From positions 1 to 11,154 of the forward strand of contig NZLV01000169.1 of NCBI GenBank assembly GCA_002694345.1: 11,154 nucleotides of DNA, read 5' to 3'. Source of the stretch: Maricaulis sp. (GTDB lineage: Bacteria; Pseudomonadota; Alphaproteobacteria; Caulobacterales; Maricaulaceae). Within the stretch, counting starts at the first letter, position 1, and the number at the start of each line of letters is the position of its first letter. Positions 1-5,758 of the stretch are shown here, in pieces. A program made the position numbers and the translations under genes. Under the pieces are notes generated by a model. That model made no database searches. It was not told where the DNA came from and was given only the letters and a program-made list of their open reading frames with translations.

Positions 1-567
1 CGCGTGCTGGTGAACAACACTTATTTTAATGAAATCGTGGCCGTGGCCCGCTCCGAGAGCGACAAGACCTTCATCACGGAGTGTTCCCAGAACGCCTCCT
101 GGCTGGTGAAGAGCCTCGACCAGCGCGCCCGCACAATCCTGAAAGTGGCCAGCGAGATCGTCCGCCAGCAGGACATGTTCCTGGCCCATGGCGTGGCCTA
201 TCTGCGCCCGCTCAACCTGAAGACCGTGGCCGATGCGATCGGCATGCACGAGTCGACGGTCAGCCGTGTCACCTCCAACAAGTATGTCGCCACGCCGCGC
301 GGCATGTTCGAGCTGAAATACTTCTTCACCTCCGCCATCCCGTCAGCCGGCGGCGGCGAATCCCATTCCGCAGAAGCCGTCCGCTACCGGATCAAGACCA
401 TGATTGGCCAGGAGTCGGCGGACGATGTGCTCTCCGATGACAAATTGGTTGAGCATTTGCGGGATGAAGGGATTGAAATTGCCCGCCGGACTGTGGCCAA
501 ATACCGGGAGGCGCTCAACATCCCTTCCTCGGTCCAGCGTCGTCGAATTCTGAAACGCGCTGGCTAG
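1..567 (+). CDS. rpoN: RNA polymerase sigma-54 factor, C-terminal part (5' end outside window)
   Basis: This is the C-terminal 188 codons of sigma-54, which directs RNA polymerase to -24/-12 promoters and needs AAA+ activators to open them. The frame is open from base 1, so the gene begins upstream of the window. Seen here are a core-binding/helix-turn-helix stretch around LKTVADAIGMHESTVSRV (about bases 220-275), the TPRGMFELKYFF segment typical of the family, and the diagnostic RpoN box ARRTVAKYRE at bases 481-510, which reads the -24 element. The protein ends about 18 residues after the box, as is normal for the family. The next genes, hpf and ptsN, are the classic rpoN neighbours. A hairpin with a T-run follows at 609-629, so rpoN probably ends its own transcript. 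Identification is firm; only the missing N-terminus is unknown. Confidence 0.97.
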   Translation, partial: RVLVNNTYFNEIVAVARSESDKTFITECSQNASWLVKSLDQRARTILKVASEIVRQQDMFLAHGVAYLRPLNLKTVADAIGMHESTVSRVTSNKYVATPRGMFELKYFFTSAIPSAGGGESHSAEAVRYRIKTMIGQESADDVLSDDKLVEHLRDEGIEIARRTVAKYREALNIPSSVQRRRILKRAG

Positions 568-608
568 GGAAAGCTTGCTGATGGCGCCTCGGCGGATCCG
601 GTCCGCCG

Positions 609-629
609 CCGTCGCGGTGCGACGGTTTT
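609..629 (+). terminator. Intrinsic terminator after rpoN
   Basis: A perfect 6-bp stem (CCGTCG 609-614, CGACGG 620-625) with a 5-nt loop is followed directly by TTTT (626-629). A second 6-bp hairpin (GGCGGA 591-596, TCCGCC 602-607) lies just upstream and may add to it. The T-run is short, so termination may be partial. Confidence 0.55.
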
Positions 630-645
630 CGGAGCCAGCTTGCAA

Positions 646-675
646 TTGACTCCAACCGTGACCCGCGACTAGGTT
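646..675 (+). promoter_or_regulatory. Possible sigma-70-type promoter for hpf-ptsN
   Basis: TTGACT at 646-651 is a good -35 element. Possible -10 hexamers are weak (TAGGTT at 670-675, 18-nt spacing). The site lies after the rpoN terminator and about 80 nt before the hpf start, which is where a promoter would be expected. It is inferred from position and the -35 match only. Confidence 0.3.
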
Positions 676-754
676 CCGCCCGCTTTTCCGGATCGGGGCG
701 GCAACCACACGTCAACGCCTCACGTGCCGGTGTATGGCCGGCGGGAAGGAGCGC

Positions 755-1375
755 ATGCAAATACAGGTGGTCAACAAGGGCATCGACGTCAGTGACGCGC
801 TGCGGGAACAGATTCTCGGACGCGTCGAAGACGGGGTGACCAAATACTTCAATCGTCAGGGCGAGGCTTATGTCTCGATCTCTCGCGAAGGCGTCGGCTT
901 TCGCGTCGATTGTTCGCTGCACCTGCCTTCGGGTGCCATGCTGCAGGCCCACGGCTCTGCCGAGGATGCCTACAAGGCAGCGGTCGATACCATGGAGCGC
1001 CTTGAGAAGCGCCTCCGCCGCTACAAGCGGAAACTGAAGAACCACCACAACACCAACAAGGCCGAACTCCCGGCCGAGTCCATGCCGATTTTCGTGCTTC
1101 AGGGCTCGCCCGATAATGGCCTTGATGATGATTATGATGACGAGATGGACGCACCGGCTGACGGTGCTCCCGAGCCGATCGTGATTGCAGAACGAACCGG
1201 CGAAGTGCGGACCCTGACGGTCGGCATGGCTTCGCTGGAACTGGATGCGGCAGACTCGCCCTTCCTGATGTTCCGCAATGCGGCGAACGGTGGTCTCAAC
1301 ATCGTCTACCGGCGCCCGGACGGCCATATCGGCTGGCTGGATCCTGGCCGGGCGGACACTGCGAAGTCGGCCTAG
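755..1375 (+). CDS. hpf: Ribosome hibernation promoting factor, long form
   Basis: Long-type HPF (206 aa) binds the 30S decoding region and, through its C-terminal domain, pairs ribosomes into inactive 100S dimers in starved or stationary cells. Residues 1 to about 105 form the S30AE/YfiA domain (starting MQIQVVNKGIDVSDALREQI), ending in a basic helix (EKRLRRYKRKLKNHH, about 84-98). An acidic linker (about 120-138) follows, and then the C-terminal dimerisation domain (about 141-197), with the recognisable MFRNAANGGLNIVYRR stretch. The start is set at 755, where GGAAGGAG (744-751) gives a strong ribosome binding site. An in-frame ATG at 734 would add seven residues and lacks such a site. ptsN follows 19 nt downstream, so the two are likely co-transcribed; in many proteobacteria this pair follows rpoN. 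Confidence 0.95.
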   Translation: MQIQVVNKGIDVSDALREQILGRVEDGVTKYFNRQGEAYVSISREGVGFRVDCSLHLPSGAMLQAHGSAEDAYKAAVDTMERLEKRLRRYKRKLKNHHNTNKAELPAESMPIFVLQGSPDNGLDDDYDDEMDAPADGAPEPIVIAERTGEVRTLTVGMASLELDAADSPFLMFRNAANGGLNIVYRRPDGHIGWLDPGRADTAKSA

Positions 1376-1394
1376 GAACACGAGAAGTCGTACA

Positions 1395-1859
1395 ATGGCG
1401 TTAGCTGATTTGATCCCCAATGGGGGTGTGGCCGTTGATCTGGGCGCATCCAGCCGGAAGCAGGCCCTGCAGGCGATGTCTGACATCGCGGCAGACCTGA
1501 CCGGCCTGGCGCCCCGCGACATCTTTGATGCCGTGCTTCAGCGCGAACGCCTGGGCTCGACCGGTGTCGGCCAGGGTGTTGCCATTCCCCATGCCCGTTT
1601 GCCCGGGGTCGACGAGGTGGTGGGTGTCTTTGCCCGCCTGCGCTCGCCGGTGGATTTCGAATCGATTGACGGCCGTCCTGCGGACCTGATCTTCATGCTG
1701 ATCGCGCCCGAGGATGCCGGGGCGGAACATCTCAAGGCACTGGCTCGCGTTTCGCGCCTGCTGCGCCGGGAAGATGTCCGCCAGCGCCTGCGTGCGGCTC
1801 CCGATGCCGATGCGGTTCATGCCGTGCTGGCCGGCGAACCTGCCAGCGACGCGGCCTGA
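1395..1859 (+). CDS. ptsN: Nitrogen-regulatory PTS enzyme IIA (EIIA-Ntr)
   Basis: EIIA-Ntr (154 aa) is the terminal phospho-acceptor of the PTSNtr chain (EI-Ntr, NPr, EIIA-Ntr). It has regulatory rather than sugar-transport roles, such as potassium homeostasis and, in alphaproteobacteria, the stringent response. The fold runs the whole length. The phosphorylated histidine is H66 in GVGQGVAIPHARLP, the family's signature. The C-terminal half (HLKALARVSRLLRREDVRQRL) is also typical. Start ATG 1395 matches the usual N-terminus (MALADLI, family-like); upstream in-frame codons reach back into hpf and were rejected. Only a weak GAGA/GAAG sits ahead of it, so translation may depend partly on coupling to hpf 19 nt upstream. 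The npr and rapZ genes that follow ptsN in enterobacteria are not here. Confidence 0.95.
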   Translation: MALADLIPNGGVAVDLGASSRKQALQAMSDIAADLTGLAPRDIFDAVLQRERLGSTGVGQGVAIPHARLPGVDEVVGVFARLRSPVDFESIDGRPADLIFMLIAPEDAGAEHLKALARVSRLLRREDVRQRLRAAPDADAVHAVLAGEPASDAA

Positions 1860-1889
1860 TCCCACAGCAGACTGTCTCAGCACAGCAGA

Positions 1890-1919
1890 GCTGAATGCGG
1901 CGTACATGCCGCGTTCAGC
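1890..1919 (+). terminator. Strong hairpin after ptsN, possible terminator without T-run
   Basis: A 12-bp stem with one G:T pair (1890-1901 with 1908-1919) closes a 6-nt loop. It lies 30 nt after the ptsN stop. No T-run follows (the next bases are CGCTGCCTGCTC), so it may be an mRNA 3'-end stabiliser or a Rho-assisted stop rather than a classic intrinsic terminator. Confidence 0.45.
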
Positions 1920-1932
1920 CGCTGCCTGCTCT

Positions 1933-1960
1933 TCTCCCGTCATGAAACGCTCACGGGAGA
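1933..1960 (+). promoter_or_regulatory. Hairpin enclosing the Sel1-gene ribosome binding site
   Basis: An 8-bp perfect inverted repeat (TCTCCCGT 1933-1940, ACGGGAGA 1953-1960) has a 12-nt loop. The right arm contains GGGAG, the only good Shine-Dalgarno match for the ATG at 1968 (7-8 nt spacing). When folded, the ribosome binding site would be paired. The pairing is seen; the regulatory role is inferred. Confidence 0.45.
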
Positions 1961-1967
1961 CCCTGAC

Positions 1968-2831
1968 ATGTTGCGTGTAACCCTGTGCGCCCTCAGCCTG
2001 GCTCTCGGCGCCGGAAGCCTGCAGGCGCAATCCGACATCACCAGCCTGCGCAGCGCCGCCGAAGCGGGAAATCCCGAAGCGGCCTTCGACTACGGCTACG
2101 AACTCACCTTTCCCGAGACCGGCACGCCGGACTATGACACCGGCCGCTACTGGCTGACCCAGGCGGCGGATGCCGATCTGGCCTATGCCAATTATGTGTT
2201 GGGGCAGATCTATCTGGACGGGATCGGCACAGAGGCCGACCCGGACCGCGCCCGCGCCTTTTTCGAGCTGGCCTGGCAGGCGGAAGATGCGGCCGCCGGA
2301 TACGCCCTCGCCGAACTGCTGCTCTATGATTATGCGGGCGAGGACGCCGAGGCCTTCGCTCTGCTCGACGCGCTGGCCGACGATCCCGAATGCGGTGCCC
2401 TCGCCCGCCTCACCCAGGCCGACGCCCTTTTCTTCGGCTCCGAGGACGCCGCAGAACTGTCCCGGGCCGTGGAACTGGCCAGCACGGCGCTCGCCCTCGA
2501 TCCCGGCCTGATCAATGCCCACTACCTGCTCGGCATTGCCGCCATGGAAGGCCTGGGACAGGAGACCGATCCGGAAACCGCCCTCGATCATTGGCGACAG
2601 GGCAGTGAAGGCGGTGACACCCTGGCCATGCTCGCCCTGGCCGACGCCCTGCTGGACGGGGTCGCCGGCGAGGCGGACCCGGTCGAGGCCCGCGCCTGGT
2701 ATGGCGTAGCCGCCGCTTTCGGGGAGGAAGACGCCCTCGACAGTCTGGAAACCCTTGATGCCAGCCTGCCGCCGGAGACCCTGGCCCAGGCCCGCAGCCG
2801 GACCGAGGCTCTGCTGGCACAATTCGCATAA
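1968..2831 (+). CDS. Exported Sel1-like repeat protein
   Basis: This 287-aa protein has a Sec signal peptide (MLRVTLCALSLALGAGSLQA, likely cut after A20) and so should act in the periplasm. The mature part is acidic and made of TPR-like Sel1 repeats. Clear units lie at about 71-106 (YVLGQIYLDGIGTEADPDRA), 183-216 (YLLGIAAMEGLGQETDPETA) and 217-252 (ALADALLDGVAGEADPVEA); residues 28-70 and 107-180 look like degenerate repeats. Sel1 arrays are protein-interaction scaffolds with no catalytic activity, so no partner or pathway can be named. It follows ptsN by 108 nt, a gap with two hairpins, so it may be separately expressed. It converges with the tRNA-Ala gene on the shared terminator at 2833-2862. 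Family assignment is confident; function is unknown. Confidence 0.85.
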   Translation: MLRVTLCALSLALGAGSLQAQSDITSLRSAAEAGNPEAAFDYGYELTFPETGTPDYDTGRYWLTQAADADLAYANYVLGQIYLDGIGTEADPDRARAFFELAWQAEDAAAGYALAELLLYDYAGEDAEAFALLDALADDPECGALARLTQADALFFGSEDAAELSRAVELASTALALDPGLINAHYLLGIAAMEGLGQETDPETALDHWRQGSEGGDTLAMLALADALLDGVAGEADPVEARAWYGVAAAFGEEDALDSLETLDASLPPETLAQARSRTEALLAQFA

Positions 2832-2832
2832 G

Positions 2833-2862
2833 AAAAAACCCCGCCGGAACCGGCGGGGGTTT
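2833..2862 (-). terminator. Bidirectional terminator between Sel1 gene and tRNA-Ala
   Basis: A GC-rich stem (CCCCGCC 2839-2845, GGCGGGG 2852-2858; loop GGAACC) is flanked by A6 (2833-2838) and TTT (2860-2862). Read on the minus strand, the stem is followed by TTTTTT, a strong stop for the tRNA transcript. Read on the plus strand it has only TTT, so it is a weaker stop for the Sel1 gene, whose TAA (2829-2831) it directly follows. Confidence 0.85.
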
Positions 2863-2866
2863 GACT

Positions 2867-2942
<76 letters not shown>

Positions 2943-2983
2943 GAAACTTGTGCCGCCGGCTTGGGTCCCGGCGAGGAGCGCGG

Positions 2984-3012
2984 AAACTAGTCCCGGAATT
3001 TGCCGGGATCAA
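2984..3012 (-). promoter_or_regulatory. Possible tRNA-Ala promoter with an inverted repeat in its spacer
   Basis: On the minus strand TTGATC (plus 3007-3012) and TAGTTT (plus 2984-2989) are 17 nt apart, and would start transcription about 35 nt before the mature tRNA. The inverted repeat TCCCGG-AATTTG-CCGGGA (2991-3008) fills the spacer. It could instead be the weak 3' hairpin of the upstream minus-strand gene, because no T-run follows it. Confidence 0.35.
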
Positions 3013-3051
3013 GCCTCTTTTGCGCGCTTTGTGCAGCGGTCTGCAGCTGCC

Positions 3052-3498
3052 CTAGAGGTCCTCGTCCTTCTCGATATTGAAGTCGCCGAAATCATCGTCT
3101 TCTTCATCATCGAGCAGAACCGAGGTGTCGTCGTCATCATCCGAATCATCGTCGACATCCTCTTCCTCGAAACCGTCCGGCAGATCATCGCTCAGACCCG
3201 AGGAATTCTCGTCGTCGTCATCATCGTCGTCATCCGGGATGCGATCGGCTTCGGCGTCGACTTCCGGCGTATCGTCGTCCTCGTCGCCATAGCCGTCATC
3301 ATCGGACGTATCCGGTTGTTTCTTCGGAGCATCCTCTTCCTCGGGCTCCACCGCCTTCGCTTTCAGGCGCGGATCCTCGAGTTCCGGATCAAACTCGGTT
3401 TCGCATTTCGGGCAGCGCGCAGGGCGCCGGCCCAGATCGTAGAATTTCGCACCGCAGCTCGGGCAGGCGCGCTTCGTTCCCAGTTCAGGCTTGGCCAT
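3052..3498 (-). CDS. FYDLN-type (TIGR02300 family) zinc-ribbon protein with acidic tail
   Basis: This 148-aa protein has two parts. Residues 1 to about 38 form a small zinc ribbon with paired CxxC motifs, C12/C15 and C29/C32, around the family's FYDL signature (19-22). Residues 51-148 are a low-complexity tail in which I count 54 Asp or Glu of 98, including eight Asp in a row (3211-3234). The family is known as an alphaproteobacterial conserved protein of unknown function and usually sits next to aroA, as here (divergent, 112 nt apart). The acidic tail suggests binding to a basic partner or metal ions, but that is inference. AAGGGAAG just before the ATG serves as ribosome binding site. A perfect TTGACA lies upstream (plus 3561-3566). 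Confidence 0.9.
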   Translation of the reverse strand: MAKPELGTKRACPSCGAKFYDLGRRPARCPKCETEFDPELEDPRLKAKAVEPEEEDAPKKQPDTSDDDGYGDEDDDTPEVDAEADRIPDDDDDDDDENSSGLSDDLPDGFEEEDVDDDSDDDDDTSVLLDDEEDDDFGDFNIEKDEDL

Positions 3499-3537
3499 GA
3501 CTTCCCTTCACAACCATTTTTCGAATTTCGGCGGGAC

Positions 3538-3566
3538 CCGTTGCCACGATCACCGCGCTCTGTCAA
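3538..3566 (-). promoter_or_regulatory. Possible promoter of the FYDLN-type gene
   Basis: A perfect minus-strand TTGACA (plus 3561-3566) is followed after 17 nt by a poor -10, CAACGG (plus 3538-3543). It lies about 40 nt upstream of the start codon in the divergent gap shared with aroA. I see no equally good promoter for aroA in this gap. Confidence 0.4.
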
Positions 3567-3610
3567 AACCTGATCGCCGTCATGTCACCTCAAACCTTGC
3601 TTTTCCGTTC

Positions 3611-4951
3611 ATGAGCGAAACTTCTTCCGGTCCGCGCGGCCCGATGCTGGCCCGTCCGGCCCAGGGCCTGTCCGGCCGTCTGGCTGCGCCGGGCGACAAA
3701 TCCGTTTCCCATCGTTCCTTCATCTTCGGCGCACTGGCCCGGGGCGAGACCCGCATTACCGGCCTGCTGGAGAGCGAGGACGTGCTCAATACCGGCAAGG
3801 CGATGGCGGCGCTTGGTGCTGGGGTGGAACGCACCGGACCGGGCGAATGGCGCGTGACCGGCTGCGCCGGCGCCCTGACCACGCCCTCGGCTCCGCTCGA
3901 TTTCGGCAATGCCGGGACCGGGGTGCGCCTGGTGATGGGTGTGGTGGCCGGCGCTGGGGTCGGAGCGGATTTTGTCGGCGATGCCAGCCTGTCCTCCCGT
4001 CCGATGCGCCGCGTCACCGATCCGCTTGGCGAGATGGGCGCCCGCTTCACGACAAGTGATGGCCGCCTGCCGGCCCATCTGGAACCCTCCCGCCTGACCG
4101 GGCTGAGCTACACGCCGCCCATCGCCTCCGCCCAGGTCAAGTCCGCCATCCTGCTGGCCGGTCTGGGTGCCGAGGGCGAAACCTGTGTGCATGAGCCCCA
4201 GATCACCCGCGATCACACCGAGACCATGCTGAAATCCTTCGGCGCGGACATCGACGTCACCCGTGATGGTCCGGCCTGCACCATCCGCCTCGCCGGCCCA
4301 CAAACCCTGACCGCCTGCCCGGTCGATGTTCCGGGCGACCCGTCGTCCTCGGCTTTCGCCCTGGTGGCAGCCCTGATCATTCCCGACAGCGACGTCACCC
4401 TGACCGGTGTGATGGACAATCCGGCCCGCACCGGCCTGTTCACGACACTGCAGGAAATGGGCGCCGACCTGACCCTTCAGCCGGGTCCGGACATGGCGGG
4501 CGAGAAGACCATGACGATCACGGCGCGCACTTCGACGCTCAAGGGGATCGAAGTCCCGGCCGAGCGCGCGCCCGCCATGATTGACGAATACCCGATCCTG
4601 GCCGTTGCGGCCGCCTTCGCCGAAGGCACGACCTTCATGCCGGGCCTGGAAGAATTGCGCGCCAAGGAAAGCGACCGCCTGGCCGGCACCGCCGCCCTGC
4701 TGGCGGCCAGTGGCGTGAGTGTCGAGACCGGCGAGGATAGCCTCACCGTCCATGGCGCCGGCCTGAGAGGCATTGAGGGCGGGGGACGCACCGCCACCCA
4801 TCATGATCACCGTCTGGCCATGAGCGGTCTCGTTCTGGGCCTGGCCTCGCGCGCGGGGGCCTCCGTGGATGATGTCGCCATGATCGCGACCAGCTATCCC
4901 GATTTCTTCGACCACATGGCCGCCCTGGGCGCCGTTCTGGAGCCGGTGTGA
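3611..4951 (+). CDS. aroA: 3-phosphoshikimate 1-carboxyvinyltransferase (EPSP synthase)
   Basis: EPSP synthase (446 aa) joins shikimate-3-phosphate and PEP, the sixth shikimate step leading to chorismate. Substrate-binding residues are visible: K30, S31 and R35 in GDKSVSHR; N100-A-G-T-G; SAQVK (173-177); RDHTE (200-204); the catalytic acid region D325-E326 (MIDEYP); KESDR (352-356); and HDHR (398-401). It resembles the class II (CP4-like) enzymes of alphaproteobacteria in RDHTE, GDKS and SAQVK, but has NPAR (270-273) where the class II signature is NPTR, and Gly102 where CP4 has the alanine linked to glyphosate tolerance. Start ATG 3611 gives the usual N-terminus; an ATG at 3491 would add 40 unrelated residues running antisense to the divergent gene. 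No clear Shine-Dalgarno precedes 3611. cmk begins 1 nt after the stop. Confidence 0.97.
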   Translation: MSETSSGPRGPMLARPAQGLSGRLAAPGDKSVSHRSFIFGALARGETRITGLLESEDVLNTGKAMAALGAGVERTGPGEWRVTGCAGALTTPSAPLDFGNAGTGVRLVMGVVAGAGVGADFVGDASLSSRPMRRVTDPLGEMGARFTTSDGRLPAHLEPSRLTGLSYTPPIASAQVKSAILLAGLGAEGETCVHEPQITRDHTETMLKSFGADIDVTRDGPACTIRLAGPQTLTACPVDVPGDPSSSAFALVAALIIPDSDVTLTGVMDNPARTGLFTTLQEMGADLTLQPGPDMAGEKTMTITARTSTLKGIEVPAERAPAMIDEYPILAVAAAFAEGTTFMPGLEELRAKESDRLAGTAALLAASGVSVETGEDSLTVHGAGLRGIEGGGRTATHHDHRLAMSGLVLGLASRAGASVDDVAMIATSYPDFFDHMAALGAVLEPV

Positions 4952-4952
4952 G

Positions 4953-5579
4953 ATGATCATCGCCGTCGACGGACCGCTGGCATCCGGCAAGGGCACGATC
5001 GCGCGCGCCCTCGCAGCGCGCTTCGGCCTGCCCCATCTGGATACCGGCACGCTCTACCGGGCGACCGGTCTGGCCGTGATGGATACGGGAACCAATCCCG
5101 CCGATGCCGAGGCCTGCGCCAAGCTGGCCCGCAATCTGAACATCAACCGGATCGATGGCGACCGCATCCGCACGGCAGAAGCCGGTGCCATGGCCTCCAA
5201 GGTCGCCTCCATCCCGCAAGTCCGTGACGCCCTGTTCGAGCTGCAGCGCGCCTTCGCCACCCAGCCCGGTGGCGCCATCCTGGACGGGCGGGACATCGGC
5301 ACCGTGATCTGCCCCGATGCCGAGGTGAAACTCTTCGTCACGGCCGATGCCGAGACCCGCGCCCGGCGGCGCTGGGAGGAATTGCGCGCCCGCGGCGAGA
5401 TGCTCACCTTTGACGAGATGCTCGCCCAGACCCTGGAACGGGACCGCCGCGATGCCGGCCGGGCCGATGCGCCCATGCGGGCTGCGGAGGACGCGACCTT
5501 GCTTGATACGTCATCCTTGAGTATAGACGCCGCCGTTGCCCAAGCGATCCGCATTGTGGAAAAGCGCCAAAACTCGTGA
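4953..5579 (+). CDS. cmk: Cytidylate kinase
   Basis: CMP/dCMP kinase (208 aa) transfers phosphate from ATP to CMP or dCMP, feeding CTP and dCTP synthesis in the cytoplasm. The P-loop is GPLASGKGT (7-15), followed by LDTGTLYRA (substrate side), DGRDIGTVICPDA (about 110-122), and the lid region ERDRRDAGRADAP with TLLDTSSLSID near the end. It is about 20 residues shorter than the E. coli enzyme; from memory, the NMP-binding insert is reduced, as in other alphaproteobacterial CMKs. The ATG is separated from the aroA stop by one base, so translation is probably coupled. The aroA-cmk-rpsA order is common in proteobacteria and the three are likely transcribed together, at least in part. Confidence 0.96.
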   Translation: MIIAVDGPLASGKGTIARALAARFGLPHLDTGTLYRATGLAVMDTGTNPADAEACAKLARNLNINRIDGDRIRTAEAGAMASKVASIPQVRDALFELQRAFATQPGGAILDGRDIGTVICPDAEVKLFVTADAETRARRRWEELRARGEMLTFDEMLAQTLERDRRDAGRADAPMRAAEDATLLDTSSLSIDAAVAQAIRIVEKRQNS

Positions 5580-5758
5580 CGCTTTAAACGTTAGGGCAGC
5601 AAAAAGCCGGGTGTGTGGGACGGGATTTCGCGGCATCGAGCGATGCAGCGACCTTGTCACTCGCCCATTTGTACAATGTCCAACCGGCCGATTTCGGCCA
5701 AGCGGTGATCGCCGCAACGTTTGAAACAGCGTTCGCCGCCTCGGAGCAACCCTTTAAC
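5580..5758 (+). promoter_or_regulatory. Structured rpsA leader with possible promoter
   Basis: This 179-nt gap precedes the S1 start. It holds three short hairpins: 5633-5646 (GCATC/GATGC), 5686-5699 (GGCCG/CGGCC) and 5702-5715 (GCGGT/GCCGC). The good -10 hexamer TACAAT (5672-5677) has no -35 at standard distance; TTGTCA (5654-5659) is only 12 nt away. S1 represses its own translation in E. coli through a structured leader with a weak Shine-Dalgarno, and here also the only candidate (CGGAG, 5742-5746) is poorly spaced. A similar control is inferred. Confidence 0.4.

Noticed and set aside
3076..3300. GAT/GAC-rich tract as a tandem-repeat or CRISPR-like array
   Set aside because: There are no regular repeat and spacer units; it is simply a run of Asp codons in a known acidic tail.
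3491..3610. Upstream extension of aroA from ATG 3491
   Set aside because: The extra 40 residues do not resemble EPSP synthase and would overlap the divergent gene's start region.
5615..5758. N-terminal extension of S1 by 48 codons
   Set aside because: It has no S1-domain character and coincides with hairpins of the leader; ATG 5759 gives the family-like N-terminus.
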